This document shows, piece after piece, positions 16,903 through 26,650 of a stretch of 64,000 nt of DNA. Under the pieces are notes generated by a model, which was given only the letters and a program-made list of their open reading frames with translations, was not told the DNA's origin and searched no databases. The position numbers and the translations under genes were made by a program. Within the stretch, counting starts at the first letter, position 1; every line of letters begins with the position of its first letter. Source of the DNA: Paraglaciecola hydrolytica (GTDB taxonomy: Bacteria; Pseudomonadota; Gammaproteobacteria; Enterobacterales; Alteromonadaceae); the NCBI RefSeq assembly GCF_001565895.1, contig NZ_LSNE01000002.1, positions 146,364 through 210,363 of the forward strand, given 5' to 3'.

Positions 16903-19212
16903 ATGATGTTACGTTTGAAAACTCTGATTGGGTGTTTGCTTCTTTCGAGCTTAGTGGCTTGTGGTGGCGGAAGTGGTGGCGGCCTTGAGCGAGAGCCTAC
17001 AACTGGGGGCGGAACTGGCGGTGGTACTGAAACTACAACCGAACGTAGCATCGTTTTATCCTTAACTGATGCCAGTGGTACAGCGTCAAAAGAATTAAGC
17101 AGTGAAAACCCACTGACATTAACGGCAGTAGTAAAAGATGCTAATGGTAATGATCTTAACGACATATTGGTGACTTTTACCTTTGCTCCGACGGGATTAG
17201 CAAACTTTACAAATGATTCTGGTACAGCAACAACAGGTACCACAGGTATTGCAACTATTGGTTTAACGGTAGCGGAGAATTCAGGAGCCGGTGAAATAGT
17301 AGCAACTATAAGTAGTGGTGAATCCAAGACCATTACTTATAATTCTGCTGGCATAACCGAGCAAAATGAACAACCAGCTTCTTTAGACTTTTTTGCTAGT
17401 TCTTTTCAATTAGCCTCGAGTGGTTCAGATGAAATTGAACTTATCGCTTTAGTCAAAAATACCCAAAGTATTCTTGTTTCAGGTGTTCCTGTGTCTTTTT
17501 CAGCGGCGGTTGGAGATGATGCTACCATTCAGATAACTCAGGGTATTACCGGTCCTGACGGTACAGCAAGAGCCTTATTAACCACCCAAAACAAGCCCAG
17601 AAATCGCACCATCAAAGTAACTGCCAGTGCAGGCACTTTGACCCAAAACTTAAACATCCAGGTTGTGGGTACGCAGGTGATATTAAACTCCGATCCCTCT
17701 GTGGTGGTTGGTGGTTCTGCTGAAGTGACTATCTTATTAGCAGATTCTGATGGTAATGGCATACCTAACCAAAGCCTGAGTTTAACTTCGCAAAACGCGA
17801 ATACCTTTAGTAATGCCAATCCTACTACTGATGAAACAGGCCAGGTATCGGTTATTTATAATGCAAATAATTCTGGAGTTGATGTTATTTCTGCTTCAGC
17901 GCTTAATGCTGTAGGGACACAAAATATCAGTATTCAGGAAGATAAATTTGAATTTAGTGCTGTACCTACCAAGGATATTCCTTTGGGAGAGTTGGCGACA
18001 CTGGTTTTAGATTGGTCAAAAGATGGCAACGCTTTTGTCGGTGGAAATGTAAGTTTTAATACCACCAGAGGAACCTTGACGAGTGCCAATGGTGTCACAG
18101 ATGCCAATGGTCAGGTGAGTGTGAGTATTAGTTCTAATAATGCAGGCCAAGCGACTATTTCTGCGCAAGGGGTAGATGCTAACGGCAATATAGTCAACAC
18201 TCGTCAAGTAGTGGAGTTTATCGCCACAGATGTTGACAATATCATTATTTCTGCGAGTCCAAATGCGATTGGGCCAAATGGGCAAAAGAGCACTATAACG
18301 GCTGTGATCAGAAATCCACAAGGCAATTTAGTAAAAGGTAAAACCGTTAACTTTAGCGCTAATGATGTAAGTGGTGGCCGAATCTCACCTGCAACCTCTG
18401 TTACTGATAGCAATGGTATTGCTTCTACAGTTTATACCTCATCTGCGGTGACTACCGAAAATGGTGTAACGATTACCGCTACTGAAGTTGAGTCATCAAT
18501 TGCCGCCAGTACCAAAATTACGGTCAATGGCCGAGCACAATTCATCTCAATAGGTACAGGTAATTCGATTCAGATCCCAGATGAAACCTCTTATCTGAAA
18601 ACCTTTACCGTATTTGTCACCGATGCTAATTCAAATCCGGTTAAAAATATTAATTTGACGGTTACTGGTACTCCGGTTAAATCCAATGAGTTTTTAGATC
18701 CTCAGGCTCAGCTTGGTGATGCAAATTATCAATTAATCAAACCTGCATTTTATAAAGGTTATTGGCGAGCATATCCAGACCCCAACGCATTCGAGTATTG
18801 GGTTCCGGAGACTACAATAGGTTGTTCCAATGAGGATAAAGACGACGACGCAATTGAGGATCCTAATGAAGATACCAACGGTGACAATGAACTTACCCCA
18901 GGTAATATAGTGTCAATTGATGGTAACGTGACTACCGATGATAATGGTCAGGCATTAATTGAATTACGTTACGCGAAAACATACGCAGCATGGGGTGTGA
19001 TTAAGATTACAGTGAGTACGCCGGTGGCGGGAAGTGAATCACAAGCGAGTCAATATTACAGATTAGCGGCCGCTACCAGTGATTTAGAAATAGAAACTAC
19101 TCCACCTAATACCAACCCATTTGGTTCTGGCGTTAATATGGTTGAAGATCCAAATAATCCGGGTAATCTCTTTGACGATGGTGCAAACCGAACCTGTAGT
19201 AATACTCTCTAA
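16903..19212 (+). CDS. Large lipoprotein with tandem Ig-like (Big_1-type) domains
   Basis: 769 residues. The ATG at 16903 follows an AAGGA site and begins a lipoprotein signal with lipobox LVAC, then a glycine-rich linker (GGGSGGG) and Thr/Gly stretch. About five Ig-like modules follow, each with the Big_1 pattern: D-A-x-G-N, then D-x-x-G-x-A, about every 95-100 residues (for example DANGNDLND, DGNGIPNQ, DANGQVS, DSNGIA). An acidic calcium-binding-like stretch (NEDKDDDAIEDPNED) lies near residue 645. Such proteins are surface-exposed, often invasin/intimin-like, but no translocator barrel is present here. A role in adhesion is inferred only. Confidence 0.8.
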   Translation: MMLRLKTLIGCLLLSSLVACGGGSGGGLEREPTTGGGTGGGTETTTERSIVLSLTDASGTASKELSSENPLTLTAVVKDANGNDLNDILVTFTFAPTGLANFTNDSGTATTGTTGIATIGLTVAENSGAGEIVATISSGESKTITYNSAGITEQNEQPASLDFFASSFQLASSGSDEIELIALVKNTQSILVSGVPVSFSAAVGDDATIQITQGITGPDGTARALLTTQNKPRNRTIKVTASAGTLTQNLNIQVVGTQVILNSDPSVVVGGSAEVTILLADSDGNGIPNQSLSLTSQNANTFSNANPTTDETGQVSVIYNANNSGVDVISASALNAVGTQNISIQEDKFEFSAVPTKDIPLGELATLVLDWSKDGNAFVGGNVSFNTTRGTLTSANGVTDANGQVSVSISSNNAGQATISAQGVDANGNIVNTRQVVEFIATDVDNIIISASPNAIGPNGQKSTITAVIRNPQGNLVKGKTVNFSANDVSGGRISPATSVTDSNGIASTVYTSSAVTTENGVTITATEVESSIAASTKITVNGRAQFISIGTGNSIQIPDETSYLKTFTVFVTDANSNPVKNINLTVTGTPVKSNEFLDPQAQLGDANYQLIKPAFYKGYWRAYPDPNAFEYWVPETTIGCSNEDKDDDAIEDPNEDTNGDNELTPGNIVSIDGNVTTDDNGQALIELRYAKTYAAWGVIKITVSTPVAGSESQASQYYRLAAATSDLEIETTPPNTNPFGSGVNMVEDPNNPGNLFDDGANRTCSNTL

Positions 19213-19220
19213 TAAATCAA

Positions 19221-19248
19221 GCCCAGACTCTGTTCTGGGCTTTTTTTT
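19221..19248 (+). terminator. Terminator of the Ig-like lipoprotein gene
   Basis: GCCCAGA pairs with TCTGGGC over a 6-nt loop, followed by eight T residues. It lies between converging genes; only the plus strand has the T-run. Confidence 0.9.
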
Positions 19249-19256
19249 GGTCGAAT

Positions 19257-20597
19257 CTAAATTAACTGAAACGGATAAACCGAACCGAGCTTAAGCAATT
19301 GAGTTAATTCATCTAAAGCAGTGCGTGATTCAAGTAATAGTTGAGGATCACGTAAATCGTCAATCAATAACTGGTCACGGTAGTGTGTATCTACCCAGTT
19401 GTTTAAGCGTTCAAACAAAGCATCGTTCATCAAAGTACTTTGATTAATGGCGGCGCATTCCTGCTCGGTCATTGCCACGCGTAAACGCAAACAAGCCGGA
19501 CCACCGCCATTGCGCATACTCTGTTTTACGTCGAAAAATTTCACTTCCTTGATGGGCGTATTCAAACTCACTAATTTCTTAAGATAAGCTGCAACGGCTG
19601 GATTTTCTTCACATTCTGAAGGCGCAATGATCGCCATATTGCCATTAGGTAAGGTAATTATTTGGGTATTAAATAAATAGCTTTTTATGGCGTCTTGTAC
19701 ACTAACATCTTGGCTGTCGACTCGAATAAAATGTAGCTCTTTATCCCCAAACTTACGTTTTATCTCAGACAATGCCTGCTCAGTTTGATGGAAAGCCTGA
19801 TCATGGTAAAACAGTACATTCTGATTACCCACTGAGATCACGTCGTTGTGGAATACACCCTGATCAATGACTTGTGGATTTTGCAATATATACACAACTT
19901 TGTCGTCATTTAAGCCATGCAAACGAGCCACCGCTTGGCTGGCTTCAAACGTTTGGCGTGCTGGAAACTTAGTTGGTGCAGGTTTGCTGTTATCAAAAGC
20001 GTGGCGACCATAAACAAAAATCTCGACACCTGCCTCACCATAGGCTGAACATAAACGAGTATGGTTGGCAGCACCTTCGTCCCCAAAATGTTCGTTGTCG
20101 GGTAAATGTTGGTGATGAGCAAAATGTTTTTGATCCTTAAAAATGGCTTTAAGGATATTGCCAGTCACTTGCGGCTCTAAGGAGCGATGAAATTTATTGG
20201 TTAAATTGGCCGGTGTGAAATGCACTTTTCCATCTTGTGTATCAGCGCTGGGTGAAACCGTGGCGGCATTGGCTGTCCACATACTGGATGCCGAACAACA
20301 TGCCTGAAAAATTGCCGGTGCTTGTTTGGCGGCTTTATTTAATACTTCGCTATCGCTGCCAGAAAAACCTAAACGCCGCAATGCATACACGTCAGGTCGC
20401 TCCTGCGGTGCCAGCACGCCTTGAATCATGCCAAGGTCAGCCAAGGCCTTCATTTTTTTTAATCCCTGCTTAGCTGCCTGTTTAGGGCTGCTAGATGCAC
20501 TCGCATTATTTAACGAAGCCACGTTTCCATAAGACAAACCTGCATAATTGTGAGTAGGGCCGACTAAACCATCAAAATTGACTTCAAACTGTTTCAT
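19257..20597 (-). CDS. astB: N-succinylarginine dihydrolase
   Basis: 446 residues, the usual AstB length (E. coli 447). It hydrolyses N2-succinylarginine to succinylornithine, CO2 and ammonia, the second step of the arginine succinyltransferase (AST) pathway. The start [22 protein letters not shown] is canonical and the ATG at 20597 is preceded by AGAGG; an ATG eight codons upstream lacks such a site. Family signatures seen: [31 protein letters not shown]. The other ast genes are not adjacent, so the pathway is split in this genome. Confidence 0.93.
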   Translation of the reverse strand: MKQFEVNFDGLVGPTHNYAGLSYGNVASLNNASASSSPKQAAKQGLKKMKALADLGMIQGVLAPQERPDVYALRRLGFSGSDSEVLNKAAKQAPAIFQACCSASSMWTANAATVSPSADTQDGKVHFTPANLTNKFHRSLEPQVTGNILKAIFKDQKHFAHHQHLPDNEHFGDEGAANHTRLCSAYGEAGVEIFVYGRHAFDNSKPAPTKFPARQTFEASQAVARLHGLNDDKVVYILQNPQVIDQGVFHNDVISVGNQNVLFYHDQAFHQTEQALSEIKRKFGDKELHFIRVDSQDVSVQDAIKSYLFNTQIITLPNGNMAIIAPSECEENPAVAAYLKKLVSLNTPIKEVKFFDVKQSMRNGGGPACLRLRVAMTEQECAAINQSTLMNDALFERLNNWVDTHYRDQLLIDDLRDPQLLLESRTALDELTQLLKLGSVYPFQLI

Positions 20598-20932
20598 TAA
20601 AACCTCTTTTTTGTTGTGCATGTAGGTCTAAAACACGTGTTTTTAACCGACATTATTATGTTTGAGTCGCCTAAGTAACAGGGGCAATAATAAGTGATAG
20701 GCGCGAATGGCTGGGCATTATACTGCTTTTGTTGATGCTGCCAACTTTGTGCCTGCATTATTTCGCTGCTTGAGTCGATGGAAAAAAAAGAATTTAGGAT
20801 AAGTATGAAGAAGAACTTGTTTTCTATTCACTTTGTCGATATATGTTAAAAAGCAAATTTCAACGACAAACTACGTAATAGGTTTGTTTTTTGATTGAAA
20901 ACCTAAAAAAATCAAAAGGTTAATACCAATAT
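20598..20932. other. Divergent intergenic region astB-topA
   Basis: 335 nt holding the promoters of astB and topA. It is A+T-rich. I see no hairpin terminator, repeat or small gene in it. The topA start has only a weak ribosome-binding site (AAGGTTAATACCAAT before ATG). Confidence 0.5.
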
Positions 20933-23572
20933 ATGGCAAAGTCTCTAGTCATTGTCGAGTCTCCGGCAAAGGCAAAAACAATTAATAAATATCTCGGCAA
21001 TAATTTTATTGTGACATCCAGTGTCGGTCACGTTCGAGACCTCCCAACTAAGGCTTTAGGTAAAGTAGCGCCTAAAAAACCAGCAAGTGCGTTAAAAACG
21101 TTATCAGAAAAAAAACGCAATGAGTATTTACGTCACTACGAATATCAAAAATTAGTTGATCGCATGGGTGTTGATCCCAAAGATAATTGGCATGCCCATT
21201 ACGAGGTCATGACGGGTAAGGAAAAAGTGGTTAATGATTTGAAAAAATTAGCCAAAAATGCTGACACTATCTATCTCGCAACGGATTTGGATAGAGAAGG
21301 AGAAGCGATCGCTTGGCACTTACAAGAAATCATCAACGATCCGACAAAAGACTTTCAGCGAGTGGTATTTAACGAGATCACTAAAAATGCGATTCAGGAT
21401 GCGTTTTCTCATCCAGGTAAAGTCAACATTGAACGAGTAAATGCCCAGCAAGCTAGGCGTTTTTTAGACCGCGTAGTGGGATTTATGGTATCCCCACTAT
21501 TGTGGAAAAAAGTTGCCCGTGGTCTATCTGCAGGCCGAGTACAATCGGTGGCTGTGCGTTTGGTGGTAGAGCGTGAGCGTGAAATCAAAGCCTTTGTGCC
21601 AGAAGAGTTTTGGGACTTACACGCTGATTTATTAACCGCGAAACAAAACGATCTGCGTATGCAGGTGGTTAAATATAAAAATGACAATTTCAAACCACTG
21701 AATAAAACCCAAGCTGAAACTGCGCAAAATGCACTGCAAAATGCCAGTTATACGGTGGTTAGTCGTGAGTCAAAACCAACTCAAAGCAAGCCATCTGCGC
21801 CGTTTATTACCTCTACTTTGCAACAAGCTGCAAGTACTCGTTTAGGTTTTGGCGTGAAAAAAACCATGATGATGGCGCAGCGTTTGTACGAAGCTGGGCA
21901 TATTACCTATATGCGTACCGATTCAACCAATCTTAGTGCTGAAGCAGTTGAAACTTGCCGTGCATACATCACGGACAATTTTGGTGCGAAATATCTACCG
22001 AATCAAGCGCTTACCTATGGCAGCAAAGAAGGCGCGCAAGAGGCTCATGAAGCCATTCGTCCATCAAGCGTAGCCGTTAAAGCCGAATCCTTAACTGAAA
22101 TGGAGCGTGACGCCCAGCGTTTATATGATTTGATCTGGCGTCAGTTTGTAGCCTGTCAGATGGTTAACGCGCAATACGATGCCAGTACCATACGAGTAGA
22201 AGCCAAAAACTACGAATTAACCGCTAAAGGCCGAGTTTTGAAATTTGATGGCTGGACTCGTGTGCAAAATCAAGCACGTAAAAAAGGTGAAGAAGACTTA
22301 ATGCTGCCTGATGTTAAAGAAGGCGAAGTACTTAAGTTAAAACAACTTGATCCTAAACAACACTTTACTAAACCGGTGGCACGTTTTAACGAAGCCTCAT
22401 TGGTTAAAGAGCTTGAAAAACGTGGTATTGGCCGTCCATCTACTTACGCCAGTATTATCTCGACAATTCAAGATAGAGGTTATGTACGACTCGATAGTAA
22501 ACGTTTTTATGCTGAAAAAATGGGCGAAATCGTTAACGATCGATTGATGGAAAATTTTGACGATCTGATCTCCTATGACTTCACCGCCAAAATGGAACAG
22601 CAACTGGATGATATCGCTAACGGTAAAGCATCGTGGAAGGGCGTATTAGATGAGTTTTACAGTGAATTTGAAGAAAAATTAGTACTCGCTGAAAAACCGG
22701 CTGAAGAAGGCGGTATGCGTTTGAATCAAGCGGTTCCTACTGAAATTGAGTGTAAAGTTTGTGCACGCCCAATGAATGTCAGAACGGCAAGTACTGGGGT
22801 GTTTTTAGGTTGTTCAGGTTACAATTTACCACCCAAAGAAAAATGCACAGGTACCATGAATTTGGTGGCTGGCGACGATGCGATAAAAGTTGAAGATGAA
22901 GACGAGTTAGAGACAGAATTACTCCGTGCTAAACGCCGCTGCGGTGTGTGTGGTACTGCCATGGACAGTTATTTGGTCGATGAAAATCGCAAATTGCATG
23001 TGTGTGGTAATACTCCAACCTGTGAAGGCGTGTATGTTGAAAACGGTACCTTTAAGTTAAAAGGTTATGAAGGCCCCTTGTTAGAATGCGATAAATGTGG
23101 CGCTAACATGGAGCTTAAAAACGGCCGGTTTGGTAAATATTTTGGCTGTAGTAGCGATGAATGTAAAAACACCCGTAAGTTGCTAAGAAATGGCGAAGCT
23201 GCGCCACCTAAAGAAGATCCGGTTGATTTGCCTGAGTTGGCATGTGAAAAGTCTGATGCTCACTTTGTTTTACGTGACGGGGCTGCTGGGGTGTTTTTAG
23301 CGGCGCATAATTTTCCTAAATCAAGGGAAACCAGAGCGCCTTTGGTTAAAGAGTTAGCGCGTTTCAGAGACAGGCTGTCGGAGAAATTTTACTATCTAGC
23401 CGATGCGCCAGCTAAAGATCCAGATGGTAATGCAACTTTGGTGCGTTTTAGCCGCAAAACAAAGCAGCAGTACGTGATGACTGAAAACGCTGAAGGCAAG
23501 GCTACTGGCTGGTCTTCTTGGTATGACGGTAAAAAGTGGAAAGCCGAAGACAAACGTAAAAAAACGACTTAA
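20933..23572 (+). CDS. topA: DNA topoisomerase I
   Basis: 879 residues, type IA topoisomerase that relaxes negative supercoils. TOPRIM motifs are seen at the N-terminus ([16 protein letters not shown]) and [15 protein letters not shown]. The active-site tyrosine lies in [12 protein letters not shown], and [14 protein letters not shown] follows. The C-terminal region carries CxxC zinc-ribbon pairs ([24 protein letters not shown]) and a further terminal domain, as in E. coli TopA (865 residues). It stands alone with its own terminator. Confidence 0.97.
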   Translation: MAKSLVIVESPAKAKTINKYLGNNFIVTSSVGHVRDLPTKALGKVAPKKPASALKTLSEKKRNEYLRHYEYQKLVDRMGVDPKDNWHAHYEVMTGKEKVVNDLKKLAKNADTIYLATDLDREGEAIAWHLQEIINDPTKDFQRVVFNEITKNAIQDAFSHPGKVNIERVNAQQARRFLDRVVGFMVSPLLWKKVARGLSAGRVQSVAVRLVVEREREIKAFVPEEFWDLHADLLTAKQNDLRMQVVKYKNDNFKPLNKTQAETAQNALQNASYTVVSRESKPTQSKPSAPFITSTLQQAASTRLGFGVKKTMMMAQRLYEAGHITYMRTDSTNLSAEAVETCRAYITDNFGAKYLPNQALTYGSKEGAQEAHEAIRPSSVAVKAESLTEMERDAQRLYDLIWRQFVACQMVNAQYDASTIRVEAKNYELTAKGRVLKFDGWTRVQNQARKKGEEDLMLPDVKEGEVLKLKQLDPKQHFTKPVARFNEASLVKELEKRGIGRPSTYASIISTIQDRGYVRLDSKRFYAEKMGEIVNDRLMENFDDLISYDFTAKMEQQLDDIANGKASWKGVLDEFYSEFEEKLVLAEKPAEEGGMRLNQAVPTEIECKVCARPMNVRTASTGVFLGCSGYNLPPKEKCTGTMNLVAGDDAIKVEDEDELETELLRAKRRCGVCGTAMDSYLVDENRKLHVCGNTPTCEGVYVENGTFKLKGYEGPLLECDKCGANMELKNGRFGKYFGCSSDECKNTRKLLRNGEAAPPKEDPVDLPELACEKSDAHFVLRDGAAGVFLAAHNFPKSRETRAPLVKELARFRDRLSEKFYYLADAPAKDPDGNATLVRFSRKTKQQYVMTENAEGKATGWSSWYDGKKWKAEDKRKKTT

Positions 23573-23591
23573 GCTGCCACAAAAAATAAGT

Positions 23592-23619
23592 GCTCGGTGA
23601 TATCCTCACCGAGCTTTTT
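23592..23619 (+). terminator. topA terminator
   Basis: GCTCGGTGA pairs with TCACCGAGC over a TATCC loop, followed by five T residues. Confidence 0.9.
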
Positions 23620-23769
23620 AGTATTAATACTCAAAATCATTGGAATTGCACGGCGGCGGCAGAAGAATGAGACCCAAGAGCTTAGTTCATTAAGTGATTG
23701 GGGCGAATGAATGCCGCCAACAAACGTGCGGTTTCAAGGATGATGGGTGTATCAAATGGTTTTCTTAAT

Positions 23770-24324
23770 ATGGCCCTATCACTTCAAGAACAACTCCTTA
23801 AAGCTGGTTTAACCGATAAAAAAAAGGTTAAACAAGTTAAGCAACAAAAACATAAACAAGCTAAAGAACAGCAACGACATAAAGTGGTAGAAACCAACGA
23901 GGCCAAAGAGGCCGCTGCCGCTGCAATTGAAGCTAAAAAAAATAAAGATCGTGAGCTTAACCAGCAAACTAAAATTGAAGCGGAGAAAAAAGCGGTTGTC
24001 GCCCAGATAAAGCAGTTGATCGAAGTGAATAAACAGCCACGAGGTAAGGGAGACATTGTCTGTAACTTTACTGATGGCACTTTGATCAAACGTATGTATG
24101 TTAATGCGGCGACACAGAAAGATATTTCACAAGGCAAACTCGCCATTGTGAAATATGAACAAGGTTATGAGTTAGTACCTATGCCAGTGGCCGATAAGAT
24201 TGCAGAACGCGACTCGCAATTGGTCGTTTATCGAGTGGATAATCTTAGCAAAGAAGACAAAGCCAGCAGTGAACAAGACGATTGGTATGCCGATTATCAA
24301 ATACCCGATGATTTGAGTTGGTAA
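23770..24324 (+). CDS. DUF2058 (YaiL-like) nucleoprotein/polysaccharide-type protein
   Basis: 184 residues from the ATG at 23770, which gives the family start MALSLQEQLLKAGLTDKKKVK; the frame is open further upstream to 23698, but that part does not resemble the family. Residues 15-75 are highly charged (Lys/Gln/Glu) and likely a long helix or coiled coil. The C-terminal part (YNFTDGT-like CNFTDGTLIKRMYVN) is the conserved DUF2058 core. Function is unknown; E. coli YaiL is annotated only as a putative nucleoprotein. It follows the topA terminator. Confidence 0.8.
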   Translation: MALSLQEQLLKAGLTDKKKVKQVKQQKHKQAKEQQRHKVVETNEAKEAAAAAIEAKKNKDRELNQQTKIEAEKKAVVAQIKQLIEVNKQPRGKGDIVCNFTDGTLIKRMYVNAATQKDISQGKLAIVKYEQGYELVPMPVADKIAERDSQLVVYRVDNLSKEDKASSEQDDWYADYQIPDDLSW

Positions 24325-24329
24325 CGGTT

Positions 24330-24895
24330 ATTGCTGCGCGACTGAGTATGCGTTGCACTTACAATGCATCGCTTCGCGACACAGCATGCGCTGTCGCTTA
24401 CCGCAATCTCGATAACTGCTCCCTGCGTTATTCTACCTTCCAACATCCATGTTGGTCGCATGCGGGTATGACATGTCGTCCCTGACACGCCAGTCACTTT
24501 GTCCCTAAAGCCGCAAAAAGTAACCACAAATTCATCTGGAATGAATTTGAACATCCGAAGGATGGCCCGAAGGGTGAAATATAGGGACATATTTCATAAA
24601 AAGGCCCACTCTCCAACCAACTTACTGCTCCAATTTTATCAGCACCTTGTTGATCAAACCGGTGTGAGTCTGCGTCCCTATGCACTACACGCCTTGTCCA
24701 GACGTCCCTGTCTGGACATTTGACAAGGCACTAATGAAATTGGGTAAGTTGGAGTCGAGAGGAAAATCAAAAGCATCGGCTTCGCCGACAATGATTAACG
24801 GTGTGCGCTGCACATAATCTTGGTCGCGAAGCGTTAAGTAAGTGAAGCGCAGGCCCTGTCGCGTAGCGATAATTCATCGCTGCGCAGCATAATAA
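24330..24895. repeat. Mosaic hairpin repeat, copy 2 (inverted relative to 549-960)
   Basis: This region fills the gap between DUF2058 and fur. Its framework matches the reverse complement of copy 1, but many hairpins carry different stems. Seen: CCAAC-ATCCAT-GTTGG (24440-24455), TGTC-GTCCCT-GACA (24474-24487), TTCAT-CTGGA-ATGAA (24531-24545), CATCC-GAA-GGATG (24552-24564), CCC-GAA-GGG (24566-24574), AAATAT-AGGGAC-ATATTT (24577-24594), CCAGAC-GTCCCT-GTCTGG (24698-24715) inside CCTTG/CAAGG (24692-24696/24724-24728) and TCGGC-TTC-GCCGA (24776-24788). Short CGCGAAGCG-like palindromes flank both ends (about 24335-24400 and 24820-24890). Confidence 0.8.
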
Positions 24896-24898
24896 AAC

Positions 24899-25318
24899 CT
24901 AGTCTTCGTCACACTCTGTTAAACATTCGCCGTAGAGATACAAGCTGTGGTGGGTGAGTTTAATATTGTGGCGCTTAGCGACTTCGTCTTGACGTCTTTC
25001 TATCACTTCGTCTTCAAACTCAATCACTTTACCGCACTTTAAACACACTAAATGGTCGTGATGTTTTTTATGACTAATTTCAAAAACTGATTTACCGCCT
25101 TCAAAGTGGTGGCGGTTTAAGATCCCAGCATCATCAAATTGGTTAAGCACTCGATATACCGTGGCAAGGCCGATTTCTTCACCATGTTCGATTAATAATT
25201 TATACACATCTTCAGCACTGATGTGTTGATTGGCGGGTTCTTGAAGGATTTCCAGTATCTTCAAACGTGGCAGGGTGATTTTTAATCCTGCTTTTTTTAG
25301 TTCTTTATTTTGGTCCAT
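24899..25318 (-). CDS. fur: Ferric uptake regulator Fur
   Basis: 139 residues. The winged-helix DNA-binding half (KKAGLKITLPRLKILEIL ... ATVYRVLNQFDDAGIL) is followed by the dimer/metal half with HHDHLVCLKCGKVIEF, the Fur-typical H-H-D-H and CxxC pair, and a C-terminal C-x4-C (CLTECDED). It represses iron-uptake genes when bound to Fe2+. It is slightly shorter than E. coli Fur (148). It stands alone; the region upstream (180 nt) shows no obvious Fur box. Confidence 0.93.
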   Translation of the reverse strand: MDQNKELKKAGLKITLPRLKILEILQEPANQHISAEDVYKLLIEHGEEIGLATVYRVLNQFDDAGILNRHHFEGGKSVFEISHKKHHDHLVCLKCGKVIEFEDEVIERRQDEVAKRHNIKLTHHSLYLYGECLTECDED

Positions 25319-25498
25319 TTGCTTACTGATAAATAAGTGGTGGGGTCATTATAAGGTACTCGGTACGATTTGAAAGACAAACGAGCAGAATTGCCATTTA
25401 AGTTTTAGATTTAAGCTAAAAAGTTAGCAGGCTGACTTAGATAATTAGCTATTGCTTGGTAGTTTGTCATATTTAACGACAGATGCAGGGCTAAACAA

Positions 25499-26650
25499 TT
25501 AATCTAAGGTACGTTTATAACGCAAGATTGCTAGCAGACCAACGGCAAGGGTAAAAAGCACAATAGCTAACAATTCTTGCGCCACAGTATAAAAATCAGC
25601 ATTTTTTAACATGACTCCTCGAACTATGCGCAAAAAATGCGTTAGGGGTAATACTTCTCCTAGCCACTGAGCCCAAATTGGCATACCACGAAATGGAAAC
25701 ATAAAACCCGATAGTAATAAGGAAGGTAAAAAGAAAAAGAAGGTTAACTGCATGGCCTGCATCTGGGATTTTGCCAAGGTTGAAAACGTAAAACCTAGGG
25801 CTAGGTTAGCAATAATAAACAAGCCTACGGAGGCCAGCAGTAAGGTTAATGATCCGGCAAAGGGCACTGCAAATAAATAATAAGCGGCCAATAATATCAC
25901 TGCGGTTTGCACTGCGCCCACACCCACGTAAGGCATTATTTTGCCAAGCATCACCTCAAGAGGTTTGGCTGGCATGGCTAATAGGTTTTCGATAGTGCCT
26001 TGCTCTACTTCGCGGGTCATGGCCATGCCGGTGATCATCACCATAGTCATGGTAATTATTACTCCAAGTAGACCGGGAACAATATTATATTGGGTTAAAC
26101 CTTGCGGATTGTAGCGTCGGTGAATGATCAGTTCGACTGGCGATAAACCGGGATTTAAGTCTGCCAATGGACCTTTTAATTCATGGGTTAAGGCGCTGTC
26201 GATAATGGTTTGCGCGCGGCTGATGGCGTTGGATGATGCTGAAGGATCGCTCGCATCAGCTTCTATTAATAATTGCGGACGCTCTCCCTTAATCAGACGA
26301 CGAGTAAAACCACTTGGAAAGGTCACTACAAAAGATACATCGCCCTTGGCCAGTAATGTATCGGCTGCAGCTGGGTCTTGTAAGTTATATTTAAGGTGGT
26401 AATAACCCGAGTTTTGTAGACCATTTAACAAGGTTCTGATAATGGGACTTTGTTCTTCTGCCACCACTGCGGTGGGAAGTTGTTTGGGGTCGGTATTGAT
26501 CGCGTAGCCAAATAACACCAGTTGCATCATGGGGATCCCCAGCATCATGGCAAAGGTCATACGGTCGCGACGCATTTGGATTAGCTCTTTATTAGCGATG
26601 GCCAGTAAACGTGCAAGGCTAGCCATCAATCCTGTTGGTAGTAAGCTCAT
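25499..26650 (-). CDS. ABC-2 type exporter permease (YbhS/YhhJ-like)
   Basis: 383-residue membrane protein: one N-terminal helix (MTFAMMLGIPMMQLVLFGYAI), a large extracytoplasmic domain (about residues 55-185) and five C-terminal helices. It matches the ABC-2 permease family seen in YbhFSR- and RbbA-like exporters. Its ATG overlaps the stop of the ATPase gene (ATGA), so translation is coupled. Only one permease gene is present, so it would work as a homodimer. The export substrate (drug, ion or lipid) is unknown. Confidence 0.85.
   Translation of the reverse strand: MSLLPTGLMASLARLLAIANKELIQMRRDRMTFAMMLGIPMMQLVLFGYAINTDPKQLPTAVVAEEQSPIIRTLLNGLQNSGYYHLKYNLQDPAAADTLLAKGDVSFVVTFPSGFTRRLIKGERPQLLIEADASDPSASSNAISRAQTIIDSALTHELKGPLADLNPGLSPVELIIHRRYNPQGLTQYNIVPGLLGVIITMTMVMITGMAMTREVEQGTIENLLAMPAKPLEVMLGKIMPYVGVGAVQTAVILLAAYYLFAVPFAGSLTLLLASVGLFIIANLALGFTFSTLAKSQMQAMQLTFFFFLPSLLLSGFMFPFRGMPIWAQWLGEVLPLTHFLRIVRGVMLKNADFYTVAQELLAIVLFTLAVGLLAILRYKRTLD

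Noticed and set aside
24297..24723. Open frames on both strands within repeat copy 2
   Set aside because: Same reason as in copy 1: overlapping frames over hairpins, no family resemblance, no start signal.
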